Shown: positions 7,090 to 15,007, counted from the first letter of the stretch. The stretch: DNA of 24,439 nucleotides from Pseudomonadota bacterium (GCA_023427085.1 JAEZBO010000255.1:1-24439); one strand, 5' to 3'. Numbers and translations: made by a program. The notes: generated by a model from the sequence alone, not told the origin.

Positions 7090-9270
7090 CTAGAACGAGC
7101 CCTTGATCGACAGGCGATAGATTGTCGAGACGTCGAGCCGACGGCTCTCGACGAACAGGATCGGCGAGCGGTCGCGCAGCCCGGTCCACACCGTGCGGTC
7201 GAAGATGCCGCGTCCGCCGGTCAAGTTGAACACGTTGAGGTTCACCGTGAGTCCGAACACGTCCTTGTTTTCGATGAAGGCGAACGTGTAGATCGGCCCT
7301 TCGTAGTCCTTGCCCACTTCGGACAGGCGGACGTACGGCTCGACGTGGGTCCAGTTGAACCCGCCGCCCATCGCCCAGTTGGTCTTCGGCACGTCGTAAC
7401 GCAGGCTGAGTTCGCCCCGCCAGTCGGTGTGGGCGCTGAACGGACGGCGCTCGCCGGTCAGCGGATCGCGAAGTGAGGAGTCCTCGAAGGTCGCGTTGGC
7501 GTTGAGCCGCGCGCCCTGCCAGCCGACAGGATCGAAGTTGATCGTCGCGGTGGTCGACACGCCGTAGAGCGTCCCGCTGCTGACGTTGCCGCGCGATTCC
7601 CCGCCCCCGGCGATGGGAATGATGTCGATGTAGTCCTCGATCCAGCGGGCGTAGAAGCGGACGCTGGCCGATCCCCAGGCCCTGAGGTTCTTGCGGACGT
7701 CGAAATCGAGCTCCCAGCTCTGCGACGGGACCAGCTCGTTGTTGCCGGCGTTGGCGCTGCCGCCGGCGAGGTTCACGCTGGCGAGAAAGTCGGCGAACGA
7801 CAGCTGGCCGACGACTCGCGCCAGCTTGAGCGACAGGTCGACCCCCTCTGTCGGCGTCCACGCGAGCGTGGCGGAGCCCTTGGGCCGCCAGAAGCTGCGC
7901 GTCAGGCCGTTGTTTCCGGACTGCGAAAGGGTCGAATACTCGATGCCGGCGCCGGCCTGCAGGGTCAGCCCTTTGCCGAGCGTACGGTTGTGCGTGAGGA
8001 TCGATTCGTAGCGGTCCTCGGTGACGCCGCCCGAGCCCGACGGGAACGGGATCTCGCCGAAGCTGCCGTCGGGATCGAGCAGGTAGAGCTGCGCCGCCAG
8101 GTCGAGACTGTTGAACGCCGCCTCGGCGTCGATCTGCCAGTCGCCCCGCCACATGTTCCAGCGGTATTCGGCCCGGCCGATGATCTCGCTGGTTTCCGAC
8201 TGCTGCGCAAAGCGGCTGCCGGTGGTCGGCGATCCGTCCGCGTAGATCGACAGCGAGTCCGCCCGGAAGTCGCTGTCGTTGTAGCGATCGAGGCCGATCA
8301 GCTTGAGCCGGCCGGGGCCGAGCGCGAAGTCGACGTCGCCGCCGATCTCGTAAGCGTAGCCCCGCGTGCGATTGTCGAAGTCGCGCAGCAAATCGACCCC
8401 GCTGACCAGGTCGCGCTGCTCGTCGTTGGAGAAATCGCTGTAGGTCCGGCTGTAGTTGGCGTTGAAGTTGGCGATCGTGCTGCCCGGCCCGTCCCACTTG
8501 AGGTTGCCGGAGAGCCGGGGAAACTCGCCGACGAAGCGGACCAGGACATCGGGGTACACGGCGGTGACGTTGCCGGCGCCGTCGAGGATCGTCGTCCCGC
8601 GGTTGCCGCCGGCCCCGCCGCGGCCGATGTTGTGCGTCGCCGCGAGGCTCCATTCGAGCCGCGGGGTCGAGCCGCTAACCGAGATCTCGCCCGCCGCGTA
8701 GCTGGTCCTGGCGTATCGCGGCCGCCATACGCCGCGCCACTCGTAGCGCCCGCTGATCTCGCCGCCGCGGGTGAACACGTTGGCCACTTGGCCCGAGAGC
8801 CCGGGAATTCCGAGCGTGGCGCCGTCGACGATCTCGATCCGCTCGACCCGGTTGGCGGGAATGCGCTGGAGGACGTCGAACAGGTTCTCCGACTTACTGG
8901 CGACGCGCTCGCCGTTGATGATGACGTTGTCGCTCGCCTGCCCGAGCCCGCGCCCCTGGTCGCTGGTGATGATGTCGAAGCCGGGGACCTGGTTGAGCAT
9001 GTCGAGCGCGCTGCGCGGCGCGAAGCGGGCGAAATCCTCGGGCGTATAGACCTGCCCGCCGCCGGACGGAGAAGCGGTCGCCTGGGCCGGAGGCAAGGCG
9101 GCGTCGATCTGCTCCTCGGTGATCGGCATGTCGGTCGGCATCGGCGGCGGCATGTCGCCGGTCACGACCTCGGCAGGCGGCGCCGGCGGCGCTTCGCCGT
9201 CCTGCGCCAAGGCCATCCGCGGTGGGAGCAAGGCCGCCAGCGCGACACCCGTGATCAGCAGTCCCTTCAT
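7090..9270 (-). CDS. TonB-dependent receptor (paralogue 2)
   Basis: Predicted 726-residue outer-membrane receptor. The signal peptide covers residues 1-22 (ending MALAQ). A Pro/Met-rich periplasmic segment (roughly 24-72) precedes the plug domain, which has YTPEDFARFAPRSALDML, VPGF, GRGLGQASDNVIINGER and IPANRVERIEIVDG. The barrel carries GPGRLKLIGLD and ends in SIKGSF with terminal Phe. These blocks align one-to-one with the receptor at 3352-5454, so the pair arose by duplication, although overall divergence is substantial and the N-terminal linker differs. The start ATG at 9270 has a GTGGGGATGG ribosome-binding region directly upstream. It is the first gene of the probable receptor-amidase-receptor transcription unit. 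The ligand is unknown. Confidence 0.88.
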   Translation of the reverse strand: MKGLLITGVALAALLPPRMALAQDGEAPPAPPAEVVTGDMPPPMPTDMPITEEQIDAALPPAQATASPSGGGQVYTPEDFARFAPRSALDMLNQVPGFDIITSDQGRGLGQASDNVIINGERVASKSENLFDVLQRIPANRVERIEIVDGATLGIPGLSGQVANVFTRGGEISGRYEWRGVWRPRYARTSYAAGEISVSGSTPRLEWSLAATHNIGRGGAGGNRGTTILDGAGNVTAVYPDVLVRFVGEFPRLSGNLKWDGPGSTIANFNANYSRTYSDFSNDEQRDLVSGVDLLRDFDNRTRGYAYEIGGDVDFALGPGRLKLIGLDRYNDSDFRADSLSIYADGSPTTGSRFAQQSETSEIIGRAEYRWNMWRGDWQIDAEAAFNSLDLAAQLYLLDPDGSFGEIPFPSGSGGVTEDRYESILTHNRTLGKGLTLQAGAGIEYSTLSQSGNNGLTRSFWRPKGSATLAWTPTEGVDLSLKLARVVGQLSFADFLASVNLAGGSANAGNNELVPSQSWELDFDVRKNLRAWGSASVRFYARWIEDYIDIIPIAGGGESRGNVSSGTLYGVSTTATINFDPVGWQGARLNANATFEDSSLRDPLTGERRPFSAHTDWRGELSLRYDVPKTNWAMGGGFNWTHVEPYVRLSEVGKDYEGPIYTFAFIENKDVFGLTVNLNVFNLTGGRGIFDRTVWTGLRDRSPILFVESRRLDVSTIYRLSIKGSF

Positions 9271-9400
9271 CCATCCCCACGCGATTACACCTGTAGTTGA
9301 TTGGGTGCTCTACTCCAATAATACGCTAGTGGCGACCCGCTTCGACCAACCGCTCACGCCATTCGACCAAGCGCCATCCGCCGATCCGCCGCGAAACGGC

Positions 9401-9444
9401 CTTGAACAAGCGCGGCCGAGACGCGACATAGGCGCGGCTTCAAG
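9401..9444. promoter_or_regulatory. Imperfect inverted repeat upstream of clpP
   Basis: CTTGAA at 9401-9406 and TTCAAG at 9439-9444 are inverted copies, with partly complementary GC-rich sequence between them. The element ends 14 bases before the clpP start and could be an operator or a leader hairpin. CTTGAA also resembles a heat-shock sigma factor -35, but no -10 is properly spaced, so a heat-shock promoter is not claimed. The 188-base gap (9271-9458) must hold the control regions of the divergent receptor gene and clpP. Confidence 0.25.
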
Positions 9445-9458
9445 ACGAGAGGAATTCC

Positions 9459-10160
9459 ATGATCGACGTGTTCGGCGGCATCGGCGGGGGCTACGGCGCC
9501 CAGGGCAAGTTCCACACCGACCCGGTGACCGGGGCGCTGGTGCCGGTGGTGGTCGAGAGCACCAGCAGGGGCGAGCGCAGCTTCGACATCTTCAGCCGTC
9601 TGCTGCGCGAGCGGATCGTGTTCGTGACCGGCGAGGTCGAGGACCAGATGGCTTCGCTGATCGTCGCCCAGCTGCTGTTCCTCGAGAGCGAGAACAGCCA
9701 GGACATCTCGATGTACATCAACTCGCCGGGCGGCGTGGTCACCGCTGGCATGGCGATCCACGACACCATGCAGTACATCAAGCCCAAGGTCCGCACGGTG
9801 TGCGTCGGCCAGGCGGCGTCGATGGGGAGCTTCCTGCTCGCGGCCGGCGAGCCGGGCATGCGCGTGGCACTGCCCAACGCCCGGATCATGGTCCACCAGC
9901 CCTCGGGCGGCGCGCGCGGCATGGCCTCCGACATCGAGATCCAGGCCAAGGAAATCCTGCGCATCCGCAAGCGGATGAACGACCTCTATGCCAAGTATAC
10001 CGGGCAGACGCTGACCGACATTGAGAAGGCGATGGACCGCGACACCTTCCTCGAAGCCGAGGAAGCGCTCAAGTTCGGCATCGTCGACAAGGTCTTCGCC
10101 CACCGCCCGACCGACGAGGAAACCGGCGTCGAGAGCGGCAGCGGCGGCGCCCCGGACTAG
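9459..10160 (+). CDS. clpP: ATP-dependent Clp protease proteolytic subunit
   Basis: Serine peptidase that assembles into a two-ring 14-mer and degrades proteins unfolded by ClpX or ClpA. The product has 233 residues. The catalytic triad is S121 (GQAASMGSF), H146 (MVHQPSGG) and D195 (DRDTF), with the same spacing as E. coli ClpP. The N-terminus (MIDVFGGIGGG) and the C-terminal tail (ETGVESGSGGAPD) are of alphaproteobacterial type. An AGAGGA ribosome-binding site lies six bases before the ATG. The gene is 171 bases upstream of clpX, the normal order, but belongs to the alphaproteobacterial side of the junction whereas most of clpX does not. Confidence 0.97.
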   Translation: MIDVFGGIGGGYGAQGKFHTDPVTGALVPVVVESTSRGERSFDIFSRLLRERIVFVTGEVEDQMASLIVAQLLFLESENSQDISMYINSPGGVVTAGMAIHDTMQYIKPKVRTVCVGQAASMGSFLLAAGEPGMRVALPNARIMVHQPSGGARGMASDIEIQAKEILRIRKRMNDLYAKYTGQTLTDIEKAMDRDTFLEAEEALKFGIVDKVFAHRPTDEETGVESGSGGAPD

Positions 10161-10331
10161 CTTCGCGGCGGCAACGGTTCACGGCGAAACTGTAGCATTT
10201 TGGCAACCTTGGCCCTTCAGGCGGGAGCAAGCCGGGCGTATTAAGGTTGATCCGATTGATATTGGCACCTTCGGGGCTACATTCCCGCAGGCGAATCCCC
10301 TGCCGCGGACGCAGGGGACATGGACGAGGTT

Positions 10332-11612
10332 ATGACGAAACTCAGCGGTTCCGACAGCAAGAGCACCCTCTACTGCAGCTTCTGCGGCAAGTCGCAGCAC
10401 GAGGTGCGCAAGCTGATCGCGGGCCCGACGGTGTTCATCTGCGATGAATGCGTCGAGCTGTGCAACGACATCATCCGTGAGGAGCTGGAGGAGAAGGCGC
10501 AGTCGGCCCGCAGTTCGCTGCCCAAGCCGCGCGAGATCCTCGAGGTCCTGGACCAGTACGTGATCGGGCAGAACCGCGCCAAGCGGACCCTGGCCGTGGC
10601 CGTATACAACCACTACAAGCGCATCGAGAGCCGCCAGAAGAACGACGAGGTCGAACTGGCGAAGTCGAACATCCTGCTGGTCGGTCCGACCGGTTCGGGC
10701 AAGACGCTGCTGGCCGAAACCCTGGCCCGCCTGCTCAACGTGCCGTTCACCATGGCCGACGCCACCACGCTGACCGAAGCCGGTTACGTGGGCGAGGACG
10801 TGGAGAACATCATCCAGAAGCTGCTGCAGAAGTGCGACTACGACGTCGAGAAGGCACAGCAGGGCATCGTCTACATCGATGAAATCGACAAGATCTCGCG
10901 CAAGAGCGAGAACCCGTCGATCACCCGCGATGTGTCCGGCGAAGGCGTCCAGCAGGCCCTGCTGAAGCTGATCGAAGGCACCGTGGCCAGCGTGCCGCCG
11001 CAGGGCGGTCGCAAGCATCCGCAGCAGGAATTCCTGCAGGTGGACACCAAGAACATCCTGTTCATCTGTGGCGGTGCGTTTGCCGGCCTGGACAAGGTGA
11101 TCCAGCAGCGTTCCAACGATTCGGGCGGCATCGGGTTCGGTGCCAAGGTGAAGAGTTCCGAGCGCAAGCAGGAAGTGGGCAAGATCCTGGCCGAAGTCGA
11201 GCCGGAAGATCTGATCAAGTTCGGCCTGATTCCGGAGTTCGTCGGCCGCCTGCCGGTCGTGGCGACCCTGGAAGAGCTGGACGAGGCCGCCCTGGTGCGC
11301 ATCCTGACCGAGCCGAAGAACGCCATCACCAAGCAGTTCAAGAAGCTGTTCGAGATGGAGCACGTCGAGCTGGAGTTCCGTCCGGACGCGCTGGCCGCCA
11401 TTGCCCGCAAGGCGCTCAAGCGCAAGACCGGTGCCCGTGGCCTGCGTACGATCGTCGAATCGGTCCTGCTGGACACCATGTATGACCTGCCCTCGGCAGA
11501 GAATGTCAGCAAGGTGGTGGTGGACGAATCGGTGATCGAACACAAGTCCGAACCGTACCTGATCTACCAGACGCCACCGGCGCCTGAACAGAAGGCGGCT
11601 GGCGCTGAATAA
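10332..11612 (+). CDS. clpX: ClpX unfoldase, chimeric between two lineages
   Basis: AAA+ unfoldase that selects substrates and feeds them to ClpP. The 426-residue frame is complete. The zinc finger uses C15, C18, C37 and C40; Walker A is GPTGSGKT at 118-125; Walker B is IVYIDEIDKI; the ClpP-docking IGF loop is present in GGIGFGAK. Residues 1-51 (MTKLSGSDSKSTLYC, IAGPTVFIC) match alphaproteobacterial ClpX. From residue 52 onward (LEEKAQSARSSLPKPREIL, YNHYKRIESR, and the C-terminus EPYLIYQTPPAPEQ) it matches Xanthomonadaceae ClpX. The start at 10332 is chosen because sphingomonad ClpX begins MTKLSG; an in-frame ATG four codons upstream follows AGGGG too closely. The protein would probably work, but the gene is most likely an assembly product. 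Confidence 0.93.
   Translation: MTKLSGSDSKSTLYCSFCGKSQHEVRKLIAGPTVFICDECVELCNDIIREELEEKAQSARSSLPKPREILEVLDQYVIGQNRAKRTLAVAVYNHYKRIESRQKNDEVELAKSNILLVGPTGSGKTLLAETLARLLNVPFTMADATTLTEAGYVGEDVENIIQKLLQKCDYDVEKAQQGIVYIDEIDKISRKSENPSITRDVSGEGVQQALLKLIEGTVASVPPQGGRKHPQQEFLQVDTKNILFICGGAFAGLDKVIQQRSNDSGGIGFGAKVKSSERKQEVGKILAEVEPEDLIKFGLIPEFVGRLPVVATLEELDEAALVRILTEPKNAITKQFKKLFEMEHVELEFRPDALAAIARKALKRKTGARGLRTIVESVLLDTMYDLPSAENVSKVVVDESVIEHKSEPYLIYQTPPAPEQKAAGAE
10431..10484 (+). other. Species-switch junction inside clpX
   Basis: The last residue that favours the alphaproteobacterial form is T33 (GPTVF; xanthomonads have Ser). The first that is distinctly xanthomonad is L52 (LEEKAQSARSS). The bases between encode VFICDECVELCNDIIREE, which is nearly invariant across both groups, so the exact join cannot be placed more finely by eye. 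All genes upstream fit a sphingomonad and all downstream fit Stenotrophomonas. Confidence 0.8.
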
Positions 11613-11664
11613 TCAGTTCAAGTAATTGAATTGAAAGAAATTTTTCAGAACAGCTTGCATCTAG

Positions 11665-11702
11665 AAGCCGATGGCCCCATAACGAGGCCATCGGCTTTTT
11701 TT
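11665..11702 (+). terminator. Rho-independent terminator after clpX
   Basis: A 12-bp stem (AAGCCGATGGCC with GGCCATCGGCTT) encloses a 9-base loop and is followed by a run of T. It lies 52 bases after the clpX stop and separates clpX from lon, so lon needs its own promoter or read-through. Confidence 0.9.
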
Positions 11703-11754
11703 GTATCCGGGCGAGGCGCCCGGAGGCCATCCCCACTGTTCCACTGGAGCCCAC

Positions 11755-14229
11755 ATGGCCCGTTCCCCAACTGAGACTCTCGACCTGCCGGTACTGCCGC
11801 TGCGTGACGTGGTGGTGTTCCCGCACATGGTCATTCCGCTGTTCGTCGGCCGTGACAAGTCCATGCATGCGCTGGAGCAGGCGATGGAAGCGGACAAGCG
11901 CATCCTGCTGCTCGCGCAGAAGTCCGCCGAGACGGATGATCCGTCCGCCGCCGATCTGTACCAGGTCGGCACGCTCGCCCAGGTCCTGCAGCTGCTGAAG
12001 CTGCCCGACGGCACCATCAAGGTGCTGGTCGAAGGCCTGTCGCGCGTCAACGTCACCGACGTGACCGAGCGTGATGGCTCGCTGCACGGCGTGGGCATGG
12101 AAATCGAATCGGACGAATCACGTGAGCCGCGCGAGATCGAGGCGATCGCCCGCTCGCTGATGTCGCTGTTCGAGCAGTACGTCAAAACCAATCGCAAGCT
12201 GCCGCCGGAGCTGCTGCAGACCCTGGCCGGCATCGATGAGCCTGCGCGCCTTGCAGATACCATCGCCGCGCATATCAGCGTGCGCCTGGCCGACAAGCAG
12301 CGCCTGCTGGAAACGCTGCAGATCGGCGACCGCCTGGAAATGCTGGTCGGCCTGGTCGATGGCGAGATCGACGTGCAGCAGATGGAAAAGCGCATCCGCG
12401 GCCGCGTGAAGTCGCAGATGGAAAAGAGCCAGCGCGAGTACTACCTCAACGAGCAGATGAAGGCCATCCAGAAAGAACTGGGTGACCTGGATGACGCGCC
12501 CGGCGAGATGGACGAGCTGGCGCGCAAGATCGCCGAGGCGGGCATGCCCAAGCCGGTGGAGACCAAGGCCAAGGCCGAGCTCAACAAGCTCAAGCAGATG
12601 TCGCCGATGTCCGCCGAAGCGGCGGTCGTGCGCAATTACCTGGAGTGGCTGCTGGGCGTGCCGTGGAAGAAGCGCACCAAGGTCCGCAAGGATCTCAAGG
12701 CCGCGCAGGACACGCTGGACGCCGATCACTTCGGTCTGGACAAGGTCAAGGACCGCATCCTGGAATACCTGGCGGTGCAGTCGCGCGTGAAGCAGATGAA
12801 GGGCCCGATCCTGTGCCTGGTCGGCCCGCCCGGCGTGGGCAAGACCTCGCTGGGCCAGTCCATCGCCAAGGCGACCAACCGCAAGTTCGTGCGCATGAGC
12901 CTGGGTGGCGTGCGCGACGAGGCCGAGATCCGTGGCCATCGCCGCACCTACGTCGGCTCGATGCCGGGCCGCATCGTGCAGAACCTCAACAAGGTGGGCA
13001 GCAAGAACGCGCTGTTCGTGCTCGATGAGATCGACAAGATGTCGATGGACTTCCGTGGCGATCCGTCCTCGGCGCTGCTGGAAGTGCTCGACCCGGAGCA
13101 GAACAACGCCTTCAACGATCACTACCTGGAAGTGGACCTGGACCTGTCCGAAGTGATGTTCGTGGCGACGTCCAACTCGCTCAACATCCCCGGCCCGCTG
13201 CTGGACCGCATGGAAGTGATCCGCATCCCCGGCTACACCGAGGATGAGAAGCTCAACATCGCCATGCGCTACCTGGTGCCCAAGCAGATCAAGGCCAACG
13301 GCCTGAAGCCGGAAGAGCTGGAGATCGAGGCCGATGCGATCCAGGACATCGTGCGTTACTACACGCGCGATTCCGGCGTGCGCAACCTCGAGCGCGAAGT
13401 GGCCAAGATCTGCCGCAAGGTGGTCAAGGAAATCGCGCTTGCCGGTCCGGTAGCGCCCGCCAAGGCGGCCAAGCCGGCCAAGGCCGGCAAGAAGGCCAGC
13501 GCGAAGAAGAAGGCGCTGGTGGTGGTCAACGGCAAGAACCTGGACAAGTACCTGGGGGTTCGCCGCGTCGATTTCGGGCGTGCCGAAGAGCAGAACGAAG
13601 TGGGCCTGGTCACCGGCCTGGCCTGGACCGAAGTGGGCGGCGATCTGCTGCAGATCGAATCCACCCTGGTGCCGGGCAAGGGCCAGCTGATCCTCACCGG
13701 CCAACTGGGCAACGTGATGAAGGAATCCGCCTCGGCGGCCCTGTCGGTGGTGCGCTCGCGTGCCGAGCGGCTGGGCATCGACAACGAGTTCCTGCAGAAG
13801 CACGACGTGCACGTCCACGTGCCCGATGGCGCCACCCCCAAGGATGGCCCGAGTGCGGGTATCGCCATGGTCACCTCGCTGGTGTCCACGCTGACCAAGG
13901 TGCCGATCCGGGCCGAAGTGGCGATGACCGGCGAGATCACCCTGCGTGGCCGCGTCACCGCCATCGGCGGCCTCAAGGAGAAGCTGTTGGCGGCGCTGCG
14001 CGGCGGCATCACCACGGTCATCATTCCCGAGGAGAACCGCAAGGATCTGGCCGATATCCCCGCCAATGTCACCCGCGATCTGAAGATCGTGCCGGTGAAG
14101 TGGATCGAGGAAGTGCTCGACCTGGCCCTGGAGGCCCCGCTGACCGCACCGAAGCCCAAGAAAGATGGGCAACGTGTCACGGTACGCGGCAAGTCCAAGA
14201 CAGCTTCCACAACGCGCGTCAAGCACTGA
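11755..14229 (+). CDS. lon: ATP-dependent protease Lon
   Basis: Cytoplasmic AAA+ serine protease that removes damaged and regulatory proteins. The product has 824 residues. The N-terminal substrate domain begins LPVLPLRDVVVFPHMVIPLFVG. Walker A GPPGVGKT is at 357-364, Walker B is LFVLDEIDKM, and the Ser-Lys dyad is S700 (DGPSAG) and K743 (GGLKEK). Between the ATPase and protease domains lies an Ala/Lys-rich insert around residues 563-588 (AKAAKPAKAGKKASAKKK), which I recall as a feature of xanthomonad Lon. The start (MARSPTE) has GGAG six bases upstream; an earlier in-frame ATG would encode a non-conserved 18-residue extension close to the terminator. The clpX-lon-hupB order is classic for gammaproteobacteria. 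Confidence 0.97.
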   Translation: MARSPTETLDLPVLPLRDVVVFPHMVIPLFVGRDKSMHALEQAMEADKRILLLAQKSAETDDPSAADLYQVGTLAQVLQLLKLPDGTIKVLVEGLSRVNVTDVTERDGSLHGVGMEIESDESREPREIEAIARSLMSLFEQYVKTNRKLPPELLQTLAGIDEPARLADTIAAHISVRLADKQRLLETLQIGDRLEMLVGLVDGEIDVQQMEKRIRGRVKSQMEKSQREYYLNEQMKAIQKELGDLDDAPGEMDELARKIAEAGMPKPVETKAKAELNKLKQMSPMSAEAAVVRNYLEWLLGVPWKKRTKVRKDLKAAQDTLDADHFGLDKVKDRILEYLAVQSRVKQMKGPILCLVGPPGVGKTSLGQSIAKATNRKFVRMSLGGVRDEAEIRGHRRTYVGSMPGRIVQNLNKVGSKNALFVLDEIDKMSMDFRGDPSSALLEVLDPEQNNAFNDHYLEVDLDLSEVMFVATSNSLNIPGPLLDRMEVIRIPGYTEDEKLNIAMRYLVPKQIKANGLKPEELEIEADAIQDIVRYYTRDSGVRNLEREVAKICRKVVKEIALAGPVAPAKAAKPAKAGKKASAKKKALVVVNGKNLDKYLGVRRVDFGRAEEQNEVGLVTGLAWTEVGGDLLQIESTLVPGKGQLILTGQLGNVMKESASAALSVVRSRAERLGIDNEFLQKHDVHVHVPDGATPKDGPSAGIAMVTSLVSTLTKVPIRAEVAMTGEITLRGRVTAIGGLKEKLLAALRGGITTVIIPEENRKDLADIPANVTRDLKIVPVKWIEEVLDLALEAPLTAPKPKKDGQRVTVRGKSKTASTTRVKH

Positions 14230-14278
14230 CGCGTCCTGTGGAAATGCCCGAAACCCGCGTCGTTATTGGCTTTTCAGC

Positions 14279-14307
14279 TTGCGCGGGTAGGGGGGCACTG
14301 GTATAAA
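14279..14307 (+). promoter_or_regulatory. Sigma-70 promoter for hupB
   Basis: TTGCGC (14279-14284) and TATAAA (14302-14307) are separated by the ideal 17 bases. Transcription would begin near 14314, leaving a leader of about 120 bases before hupB. No other promoter-like pair was as good in the 207-base gap after lon. Confidence 0.65.
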
Positions 14308-14363
14308 AGCACCACTCGCGAGTCAGCGTAAATCTGAATTCGGCGAACAGAGAACTTCACTGG

Positions 14364-14390
14364 CATCCGACGGCGTATCGTCGTCGGGTG
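14364..14390 (+). promoter_or_regulatory. Hairpin in the hupB leader
   Basis: CATCCGACG pairs with CGTCGGGTG (9 bp, one G-T pair) around a 9-base loop. It lies about 50 bases downstream of the predicted start site and 46 bases before the hupB start codon. It has no T-tract, so it is unlikely to terminate; it could stabilise the message or be a binding site. Confidence 0.35.
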
Positions 14391-14436
14391 TCTCAATGTT
14401 GAATCCGCGGAATCCCCGCCAAAGGAGCTGTAGAGA

Positions 14437-14709
14437 ATGAACAAGACCGAATTGATCGACGCCGTTGCTGAAGCCGCCGACCTGACCAAGGCCGAGTCCA
14501 GCCGCGCCGTTGATGCCGTCATCGCTTCCGTCACCAAGGCCCTGAAGGGCGGTGACGCGGTGACGCTGGTGGGCTTCGGCACGTTCCAGGTCCGCGACCG
14601 CGCTGCCCGTACCGGCCGCAACCCGAAGACCGGCGACACCATCAAGATCGCTGCGTCGAAGAATCCGTCGTTCAAGGCTGGCAAAGCCCTGAAGGATGCC
14701 GTAAACTAA
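14437..14709 (+). CDS. hupB: DNA-binding protein HU (beta-type)
   Basis: Small nucleoid protein that bends DNA and works as a dimer. The 90-residue product is full length for the family. It starts MNKTELIDAVAEAADLTKAE, has the GFGTFQVRDR motif, and carries the DNA-binding arm with RTGRNPKTGDTIKI and the intercalating Pro of RNPKTG. It ends FKAGKALKDAVN. An AAAGGAG ribosome-binding site precedes the ATG. It lies downstream of lon, as hupB does in E. coli. The tRNA-Val gene begins only 11 bases after the stop with no terminator between them, so hupB and the first tRNAs may share one transcript. Confidence 0.97.
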   Translation: MNKTELIDAVAEAADLTKAESSRAVDAVIASVTKALKGGDAVTLVGFGTFQVRDRAARTGRNPKTGDTIKIAASKNPSFKAGKALKDAVN

Positions 14710-14720
14710 GCGGCTTGCTG

Positions 14721-14795
14721 GGGTGCTTAGCTCAGCGGTAGAGCGTCTCCTTTACACGGAGAGGGTCGGGGGTTCGAAACCCTCAGCACCCACCA
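14721..14795 (+). tRNA. tRNA-Val (UAC anticodon)
   Basis: A 75-base cloverleaf. The acceptor GGGTGCT pairs with AGCACCC, with discriminator A and encoded CCA. The anticodon stem TCTCC/GGAGA encloses TTTACAC, giving TAC. The T-arm contains GGTTCGAAACC. It follows hupB closely and precedes the first tRNA-Asp by 28 bases. Confidence 0.97.
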
Positions 14796-14823
14796 GGCAC
14801 TGCCAGTAAAAGTTTTGAAATGT

Positions 14824-14900
14824 GGAGCGGTAGTTCAGCTGGTTAGAATGCTGGCCTGTCACGCCGGAGGTCGCGGGTTCAAGTCCCGTCCGCTCCGCCA
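14824..14900 (+). tRNA. tRNA-Asp (GUC anticodon), copy 1
   Basis: A 77-base cloverleaf. The acceptor GGAGCGG pairs with CCGCTCC, with discriminator G and encoded CCA. The loop CTGTCAC gives anticodon GTC. It is identical in sequence to the two following copies. A terminator starts eight bases after its end. Confidence 0.97.
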
Positions 14901-14908
14901 GTTTCAAG

Positions 14909-14939
14909 AAGGCCCCTGAGCAATCGGGGGCCTTGTTTT
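14909..14939 (+). terminator. Rho-independent terminator after tRNA-Asp copy 1
   Basis: AAGGCCCC pairs with GGGGCCTT around a 10-base loop, followed by GTTTT. It would close a hupB-Val-Asp transcript and implies separate promoters for the next two tRNA-Asp genes. Confidence 0.8.
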
Positions 14940-15007
14940 CTCCGCCGACGCATGTCGCGGTGAAGGCGGTAGAGCAGACCGTTGGTCGTCTTAAAGAATT
15001 AAAACAT

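Noticed and set aside
5531..8653. A minus-strand open frame of 1,040 codons covering the amidase and much of receptor 2
   Set aside because: Only the last 503 codons are the amidase; upstream residues are arginine-rich out-of-frame receptor sequence. The real start is the ATG at 7042 with a signal peptide.
9297..9325. Sigma-70 promoter TTGATT with TAATAC upstream of clpP
   Set aside because: The -10 fits only with 16-base spacing and weak match, more than 130 bases from clpP; not strong enough to list.
9401..9430. Heat-shock promoter for clpP built on CTTGAA and CGACATA
   Set aside because: Spacing is about 17 bases instead of 13-15 and the -10 match is poor.
10161..10331. The clpP-clpX gap as a recombination or attachment site
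   Set aside because: No repeat, integrase or tRNA is present, and the species switch lies further downstream, inside clpX.
12118..14226. Long minus-strand open frame opposite lon
   Set aside because: Histidine/leucine/arginine-rich translation typical of a GC-rich shadow frame; lon on the + strand explains the region.
14252..14287. Inverted repeat ACCCGCG/CGCGGGT after lon as a terminator
   Set aside because: The loop is 22 bases and no T-tract follows; it also overlaps the hupB promoter.
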